A DNA stretch of 64,000 bases from Spirodela intermedia (taxonomy: Eukaryota > Streptophyta > Magnoliopsida > Alismatales > Araceae), in assembly GCA_902729315.2 (NCBI GenBank), contig LR746267.1, forward strand, positions 1,541,501 to 1,605,500. Direction: 5' to 3'. Every line of letters begins with the position of its first letter. Within the stretch, counting starts at the first letter, position 1. Shown here in pieces: positions 56,690 through 64,000 of the stretch. A program made the translations under genes and the position numbers. A model generated the notes under the pieces. That model was not told the origin of the DNA, ran no database searches, and saw only the letters and a list, made by a program, of their open reading frames with translations.

Positions 56690-59215
56690 AATTTATGGCA
56701 CGCCGCTCATTTAAGTCGTTCATTAATACCTTCAAATCCGCACATCCACTTGTCCCTTTCTATTTAGCCACTTGTTGTGATCTGCCAGATGACTGTTCAC
56801 ACACGGAAAATTTTCGTAGTCTAATATTTTTCAGTAATCCTGTTCTGTTTTGACGTTACAAGGGCTGCCGCTTCTGCGGTGCTGCGCTGTGTGCCCTTCC
56901 ACGCAGCTCACAGTTCGAATATAGGGTGAAGATTGCTTGTTAACGATGATCTGAGTCGAGATGTACGACGAATGGTGGCGCTCTCTTCGTCTCCAGTTAT
57001 CTATTTCGTCCTATTGCCTGGTTTCTATTTGTGAAATATATACGTCCGTATCTATTATTACATCTACAAAACGGCAATAAACAAGCAGGAACTGACATTG
57101 CGAAAGCAGGAACCCGTATTAACTGGCTATTGACTTCATCCTAACCTTGCTTAAAGAATGTCATACTCAAAGAATCTCGTCAACGCCAATCCGCGAAACT
57201 ATTCGCGCCTGGGTACCACGTAGCCATCAGAGTTTCTTCCCGGGCGGTAACATCCGTGAAACGACAGGTGGTTGGCCACGAGCGGCAAAACATTATCCAC
57301 GTCTATACCTGTGCCAGCCACACCTACGCCGTACTAGGGTATTCGCAAGGATTTTTTATCCTGAAAACCGTCTACGTCGATTGGAGGCGGGCGGAAGGGG
57401 GGGACTCTTTCTACACTATTCTGGAGGGACGACCAGCGGATATCATGCGTAATATTGACATATTTCGCTCCATACGACGTGAGTGGGCAAAATTGTCAGA
57501 AGATCGTCTTTATTGTTGGAGACGAAATGCATCATTGTTCATCGACGTGAAGCCTGATACCCCGACGGCATCGCTTTTATTCACCTGCTGTTCACAGACA
57601 TGCTGCTAAGGGGCTCGACGTAACTTTTCTCCGTTGTAACTTTATGCTTCAAGTTATAGTTACTTCCGATTCTCTTTCAAAAAGTTAAAGGGTCCGATTA
57701 GATGATACGTAAATAATAAATTAATGTACCAATAAATCTCCAGTGCATCTATATTTTTCATACGGCGCTTTCATTAGTAGAGTTTCCGAGAGATGCGAGA
57801 TTGGAAGTTAGCACTAAATTTAGTTCTCACAATTCTATCCAAGTACATAGGTAAGGAAATAAGAAATTTACAGATAAGAATAATGCACTGTTTATGTCAC
57901 AAATTTGCTTATCACATTAGAGTCGTAATGGTGCAGAAAGTAACTAGTTTATAATGTAGCATGCTACGCTCGCTAATCACCATCAAAAATAAGCATTGAA
58001 AGGCGTTCATTATTACCTTCTTGTCCTTGCGTCTACTTGTCCCTTTCCATTAAGTCACTTGTTGTGATCTACCAGATGTGTGTTCACGTACAGATAATTT
58101 ACTAGTGTCATTCTTTTGCATTAATCTTTTTCAGTTTTGACGCTACTACGTCTGCTGCTTCGGCTGTGCTGTGCTGTGTCGTACCCCGCAGCTCCCGGTT
58201 CAAATATACGGCGAAGGTTGCTCGTAAACGAGGTTCTGAGACGAGATATAGGACGATTAGTGCCTTTGTCCTCCTCTCCACTTTTCTATTTCGTCCTATT
58301 TCCTGGTTTCTATTTATGAGAAGTTACTGTCAAGGTTATATACATCCATATCTGCCATCAAGTTTACAAAAACGATGCGGGTGCAAGAACCCGTATTAAT
58401 CATTTGTTGACTTCATCCTAACCTTCTATCCGATTTAAGGAAGGTCATATTCAAAGTATTTCGTCAACACCAATCCGTGAAGCTACTCGCGGCTCGGTAC
58501 CATGTAGCCTTCAGAGTTTCTTCCCCGGCGGCAACATCCGTGAAACGACAGGTGGTTGGCCACTAGTGGCAAAACATTATCCACGTCTATACCTGTGCCA
58601 GCCACACCTACGTTGTACTAGGGTACTCGCAAGCATCTTTTTCCCCTGAAAACCGTCTACGTCGATTGAAGGCGGGCGGAAGGAGAGGACTCTTTCTACA
58701 CTACCCTAGAGGCACGACCAACTCAGCGAATATCATGCGTAATGTTGACATTTCCCTCCATAAGACGTTAGCGGGCACAATTGCCAGAAGATCGTCTTTA
58801 TTGTCGGAGACGAAATGCATCATTGTTCATCGACGTGAAGCCTGATACCCCGACGGCATCGCTTTTATTCACCTGCTGTTCACAGACATGCTGCTAAGGG
58901 GCTCGACGTAACTTTTCTCCGTTGTAACTTTATCCTTCAAGTTATAGTTACTTCCGATTCTCTTTCAAGAAATTAAAGGATCCGATTAGATGATACGTAA
59001 ATAATAAATTAATGTACCAATAAATTTCCAGTGCATCTGTATTCTTCTTACAGCGCTGTCCTTAGTAGGGTTCTCGAGAGATGTGCGATTAGCAGTTAGC
59101 ATTAAATTTAGTTCTTACAATGTTATCCAAATATACAGGTAAGAAAATAAGAAATATACAGTTAAGAATAATGCACCATTTATGTCACAAAATCGTTTAT
59201 GATATCTTGAGTCAT
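56690..59215 (+). repeat. Tandem duplication, period about 1288 bp
   Basis: Unit 1 (about 56690-57970) and unit 2 (about 57970-59215) are collinear; the stretch from 57549 and from 58837 is almost identical for over 100 bp. Each unit carries one R1 copy (57250-57550 and 58530-58830). It is the upstream region of the dead class C gene copied in tandem. Confidence 0.85.
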
Positions 59216-59399
59216 AATGGCCTATATCTTGTTTATGTGGGGTCATAACAGGTTGGGATGAGAACCCATGGGAATAAGAGTTCCTTGGATTACTAATGGT
59301 TTGGTTAGGGAGTTGACCACTTTCCCTTTTTAAATTCGCTTTGGATATTCTACCTATTTACCGTTCAAGTTGTGTCATACCTGTTGCTGCAACATCATC

Positions 59400-60640
59400 T
59401 GAAATAGCGTATCTTCAGTTTGATTGTGACATTTGGATTGGTCTCTATCTTGCTGCGTGAGTGGATTTGGTTGAGGTCCTCTAAAACTAGATGGTTGAGG
59501 CTGCTGATTTTGATAGTAAGGTTGTGGTACTGCCCTTTGGTTCTGCAAATTCATCCAAGGAAGGTTATGAGGATTCCTCTACCTAGGGTTATAGGTATTT
59601 GAGTTTGGATCATGTGGGCTTAGGATATCTAAAATCTGCTTGCACCTACTCTTGTCTAGGGAAAAATCACTGCTCTATATGTAGACACTCTGACTTATAC
59701 TGGAATGGATGACCATTGTTAGAACATGCTGCATAACGAAGGGTTGGTTGTGATGATGATAAAGATGTTAGAGAAATGACTACTGAGGTGGTGTAGTGAG
59801 AGTTGATGAGGATGATGCTGGATAATGAGGTGTATAAGTCTATGCTAAATAATAGGGCGAGGGGGTTTGTGTTCCTAGTTAAAGGTTGTTCAGGTTTTTC
59901 TTGGACTAAATTCACCCATTGTTGTTGCTGTTGAATTGTACCTACCTTTGATCTAGACTCTCAATCATGATACTCTAATACTTCATAGATTCCTCTCTTC
60001 CTAACTTCCCTTAACTGTCTATCATATATAGCAAAAATGCATGATCAGTAGAATTCTCACTAAGCACCTCATACAACTGATATTCTTCATCTTCATCCTT
60101 TGTCATGAAAGTCATTCCACATGCCACATCAACTATTGGTCTATTCTGCTCTATCCCATGTTTCATGTAATGGTTCTCCAAAATATTGAGGAAAACTAGT
60201 AATAACCTTTCTTATAGCATGAGTCTTCCATAAAGGGTAAAACTTCAAAAAATTTACTCTAATGCTACCCATGTGTCTAGTTGTCTCTCTAATATGGATA
60301 ACTAATGTCATGTTTTTTCTTTAAAGAGTAAGGAAATAACCTCATCCTTATTACCACCTTGGATATGTTAGACATTTGCATCATATCACAAATATCTAAG
60401 AGTTATTCTAACTGATGATGTGGCTCTTCATTTGGGTTTCTATAAAAAGTTGGAAGTATTTGGAAAGTACTATGCTTACTTTCAAATTGCATATTGGGAT
60501 CTATAGGTGTTCTAATCTTGAGGGTTGAGTCTATTTTAGTTCGGTGTAAAGTAATATTTCAAAGGTCATGGTGGATTGATCATATTTTATAAATCCATAG
60601 GTGCTAACATTATGTCCGTTTTGGTTGGCCATATTCGTAA
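59400..60640 (-). mobile_element. Ty3/gypsy (Athila-like) gag remnant
   Basis: Minus strand from about 60625 reads MANQNGHNVSTYGF, later FQILPTFYRNPNEEPHHQL (match to gypsy gag FHGL-EEPY-HL), and at 59600 NTYNP, RNPHNLPW, a run typical of Athila/Tat gag. Frequent stops and shifts. It is dead. Confidence 0.75.
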
Positions 60641-61089
60641 TAGTTCTTGTTCTAGCATGTGATTGCCCTTCAATATTGGGAAAAGGGTCTAGTAAGACTG
60701 GTTTTTGAGATTGTCTACCCTACATGCACAGTCATTGAAAACCATCTTATGAAAAAGTTTCTAAAAATAATATAGTAGAAATAATAATAAATTTTTTAAT
60801 AACATGAAAAGATAAGAAAATTAACTAAAATAGTGGCTATGAAAAAGAAATATATCTAACAATAATGACGCTATCATAGAATGTAGTAAATATGTGAGTA
60901 AAAGAAAAAATAAGCAAATATAAAATGAAGATGTGGTCATGATTATCTTTTATAATTTTCTGATTTTTATATTTTTTGTATTTTACATTTTTTTCAATTA
61001 TTTTAGTAAAAGCACAAAAATAGAAAGAAAAATAACAACCTAATTAAAGTAAGAGACTAACTCAAATTAACATCAATTTCATTTAATCT

Positions 61090-61107
61090 TCCCTCGTAGT
61101 GGTGCCA
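61090..61107 (-). other. Primer binding site of the gypsy element
   Basis: Minus strand TGGCACCACTACGAGGGA resembles the tRNA-Asp-type primer site TGGCGCCGTTGCCGGGGA used by Athila-like elements (12 of 18 alike). It lies upstream of the gag in minus sense, as expected. Confidence 0.55.
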
Positions 61108-62029
61108 AATTTTATTGTCTTTTAGTTGTTCTATTAAGAGATGTCAAACTAAAAATAATAAAACTGAATTAACTTTAAGATAAATGAAGTAACTGTAGTG
61201 AGTTCAAGTCAAATCTATAGGGTATATAATAAATGATGATAATTTATTTTTTATCTAAATAAATTTAAATCAAGATAAAAAATAAATAAAATAAAAAAAT
61301 GAAAGAAAAAATGTAGCGAAATAGGAGAGATACTTTGTGCTCAATTAGTTGCAACTAGCTACACCCTTCCCTAGTCACCATAAAATTATTAATCTGTAGG
61401 AAAATAATTATAATAATGAATTAACCTAATTTAAAAATAATAACAAAAATAGGAGAGGTGATAGAGGGGAGGAGAGCAAGAAAAGAGAATGTGAAAAGGA
61501 GAAAAGGCACTATAGGCGAGTTCTCTCACAAGTGGAGAAATGAACTAGCTAGTTGGAAAAAAGCTATATGAAAATAGAAACACATAAGGGATATCAATCA
61601 TAAACATGTTTAGAATCTAATAAACTTAAGAAAATATTAAGCAAATGAAATTCAAACAAATTAAAAATTAAAAATTCCCCTGTGACACTAAGGATGAGGT
61701 AGACAAACAAATTCTTAATTTTAAACAAATGAGCCAATTTTTGTTGCAGAGTATATTTCATAAATGAAATTAAAGTTAATACAAACCCAAAAAGCATCAG
61801 CAAATCAGACAAAAAATTGTTTCAAATCTGGATTTTCTCCACTTAACACTATGGATGGGCAAACAAATAACTTTGAACAAAATTGTGAATACAATCGTTA
61901 AAATTTGATTGTTTCTTTGATTCAGTCACTTGAATAAATCAAATTAATAAATTTTTAATGATGCAAAGATCAAAGTTTTATCAAAAACAACACAAGAAAA
62001 CAATGAAAAATATGAAGAACACTATTGTG
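61108..62029 (-). repeat. Probable gypsy 5' LTR region, ends not resolved
   Basis: By position next to the primer site this AT-rich stretch should be the 5' LTR. I could not find the outer end or a 3' partner. Confidence 0.3.
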
Positions 62030-62700
62030 CCATAATTTTAGGATCAACTGGGATAAAAATATAGCAGGAAAGTTTAGGATCAACTGGGATAAAAATAACA
62101 AGAGGAATTTTTTCTGATCCAACGCTGGAAAAAAGGAGAATATAGCCTTCTAAAGCCTGCAAGAGGGTTATTAGAAGGCAAATTGACCACAACGTCAAGA
62201 AAAAGTCCAAACAAACGGACCATGAGACGTGTGTCCTTGAATTAAACAATATGAAGGGTCTTCTTGCGTCCCATTGATGAGCCATGCAGCATTCCTTTCC
62301 GGTCATTAACGAATCTCATCAAGCAACTGTGTCCACTAACTTCGTAAGGAGCAAAAGATATGAACACTTGGCGTATAGACGCATGGTATCTACGTTTCTC
62401 GTGTCTCGAGAGTAGTGTAAAAGGGTCCCCTCCTTCCCCACACCTCCGTAGTATGACCTACGTGTGACAGACACAGGGGGAGACCTGGGTAACATTTTGC
62501 CACTCGCGTTCAACATTATCCTATCGTCTCGCGGAAGTCGACGCTCGGGAAGTAGCCAGGAGGGTGAATGGCAGCAAGCCACCTAACGTTTAGATATGAT
62601 AGCGTTAACGAGATCAAATAAGGAAATCTTCAGTTACTTTGAATATGACTTGGTATTTAACAACTAAGGAAGCTTAAGATGAAATAAACAGCTCTCGATG
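62030..62700 (-). repeat. Flank block with R1 copy, partner at 26060-26640
   Basis: Contains a short tandem duplication of tttaggatcaactgggataa (62037 and 62073 regions) and an R1 copy (about 62280-62545, minus orientation). Confidence 0.6.
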
Positions 62701-62869
62701 GAAAAACACATTTCGATGCTGATTTATTCATGAAGTAACTTCCACGACCATTAACTTTTATTCTGCGATGCCCAGCTGGCTCTCTGAAATAATATAAAGT
62801 TAATTGGCAAAATAATACAAAGTTCGTCCTGTGGAACGGTATCACACGACTCTGAGCGTTTGGCCCAGC

Positions 62870-62949
62870 TGAACCGACCGCGGTGGTCGAAATGAGCAAT
62901 AGGAGGGCAGCAGCGACCGCTGTTGACGGGATCCCGTTTCTGCTCCCAT
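62870..62949 (-). pseudogene. Possible MiAMP1-like signal-peptide fragment
   Basis: The minus strand reads PSTAVAAALLLLISTTAVGSA, close to the alanine/leucine signal peptides of the cluster. An ATG at 62947-62949 stands where a start is expected but in another frame, so a one-base change separates it. No mature domain follows; instead the sequence matches the flank at 43900-44100. The flanking similarity to other cluster loci supports a truncated remnant, but the segment is short. Confidence 0.4.
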
Positions 62950-63070
62950 GTCGTCTGCTGGACAAGGTAGAGAGTTTGAGGCTTCGCAAGAGGCGATCGT
63001 CAACTTCGAGGTGGGGTTTTTTCAGAGCGGTGCGGAGTTTTCTGAGTTCCTCTTTGCGTGAATTCAAGTA

Positions 63071-63439
63071 GGATGGCGCAAAACTTCGGCGAGTTATAGA
63101 CTTAACTTTGGGCGCCTGTCCTGGATGCGAACTTCAGCCTCTGTGCCACAAAGTGAGTCGTCCTTTTTTCTGGATTTACAGGACTCCACGACACGGTCTT
63201 TCTTTGTCGAACACGTCTTCCCTCGGGAATGCTCAGAAGATATCATCTTGCACATGTCTTTAATGAATCTGGACTTGAGTTATTGTGGCCATTAAATCAG
63301 TAAAATTTCTTGGAGATTTTCTGCAAAGTGGGCTATAGATGATGTAGGAGCTTCAAATGTTAAATCTTTGTAAGGTTACATAAATTCCTGTCCATGTTTA
63401 TAAGAAGATATTTGATGAATTAGATTATTACTTCAATTT
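63071..63439. other. Intergenic, nothing recognised
   Basis: No feature seen; minus-strand TATAACT near 63100 could be the old promoter of the fragment at 62949. Confidence 0.3.
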
Positions 63440-63740
63440 TAGCAGCAATACTCATCAAATATAACATCATGGTGAATCAATAATTTATTTCTTGAAGGAT
63501 TATATAAATGATAACTCTTAATCTCATCACTATAGCTAAGAAAAATACATTTGTTACTCTTCTTTTCCATTTAGCTATAATCATCAGTATCAATTAATGA
63601 ATATGAAATACAACCAAAGATTTTTAAATGACCAATATTGGGCTTCTAATGATACTAGGTCTCATAAGGGGTCATATTCATGACTGTCTTACTAGGAGAA
63701 ATATTCAAAAGATAAATAGTTGTTGCAACTACTTCACCCA

Positions 63741-63742
<2 letters not shown>
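63440..63742 (-). mobile_element. Ty1/copia integrase C-terminal remnant
   Basis: Minus strand reads VVATTIYLLN, then FGCISY, CIFLSYS, YHLYNPS and HDVIFDE in the right order for copia integrase. Two in-frame stops are present. It abuts the AG microsatellite at 63743. Confidence 0.8.
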
Positions 63743-63831
<89 letters not shown>

Positions 63832-63838
63832 AAGAGAA

Positions 63839-63883
<45 letters not shown>

Positions 63884-63904
63884 AAGAGAGAGAGAGAAAG
63901 AGAA

Positions 63905-63965
<61 letters not shown>

Positions 63966-63998
63966 AAGAGAAAGAGAGAGAGAGAGAGAAAGAGAGAA
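63743..63998 (+). repeat. Long (AG)n / AAAG microsatellite
   Basis: Over 250 bases of AG with regularly placed AAAG units, running to the window end. Confidence 0.95.
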
Positions 63999-64000
63999 TA

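Noticed and set aside
1-64000. CRISPR array, bacterial operon or prophage
   Set aside because: No regularly spaced repeats with unique spacers and no bacterial gene signals; the content is plant nuclear DNA.

Overview
The window is plant nuclear DNA. It is AT-rich and repeat-laden, with short intronless GC-richer genes, TATA boxes about 100 bp upstream of start codons, AATAAA signals after them, and remnants of plant Ty1/copia and Ty3/gypsy retrotransposons. The gene family points to a seed plant; I cannot name the species from this sequence.

The recognisable host content is essentially one gene family: small secreted six-cysteine proteins of the MiAMP1 (beta-barrelin, Antimicrobial_1) type. 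Each has an alanine/leucine-rich signal peptide of about 27-30 residues and a mature part of about 77-79 residues. I count 13 loci: 8 intact genes (6068-6397 -, 7617-7946 +, 10361-10675 +, 17001-17318 -, 31073-31390 -, 33168-33482 +, 41016-41333 +, 50891-51214 -), 3 full-length pseudogenes (4883-5197 +, 22921-23250 +, 56096-56406 -) and 2 fragments (2979-3138 +, about 62870-62949 -).

Three subclasses are visible. Class A (FSGPGCAGRTKDVNGCGCFD type) is at 4883, 10361, 17318, 31390, 33168 and 51214. Class B (FEGPGCSGKSKDI type, longer Cys4-Cys5 loop) is at 6397, 7617 and 22921. Class C (YSVVGC type, rich in aromatics, four N-glycosylation sequons) is at 41016 and 56406, with a fragment at 2979. 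Classes A and B have distinct proximal promoter modules, consistent with separate regulation.

Layout: 1-306 is an orphan copy of a class A upstream region. 307-5700 holds class C debris and a dead class A gene. 6068-7946 is a divergent class B pair. 9350-11165 is a class A gene with duplicated flanks. 13050-16260 is decayed copia. 16765-18700 and 30845-32655 are near-identical class A blocks. 19060-23460 is a class B pseudogene whose promoter is split by a 2.9-kb copia element. 23495-25132 and 37049-38651 are two solo LTRs in opposite orientation. 39930-43870 and 53300-57590 form a large inverted duplication carrying an intact and a dead class C gene. 56690-59215 is a tandem duplication, 59400-61110 is gypsy gag and PBS, and the window ends in a broken copia integrase beside a long AG microsatellite.

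The genes do not form a pathway. They look like paralogous secreted defence proteins in a cluster undergoing repeated duplication, decay and promoter shuffling. Antimicrobial function is inferred from family membership, not shown by the sequence.
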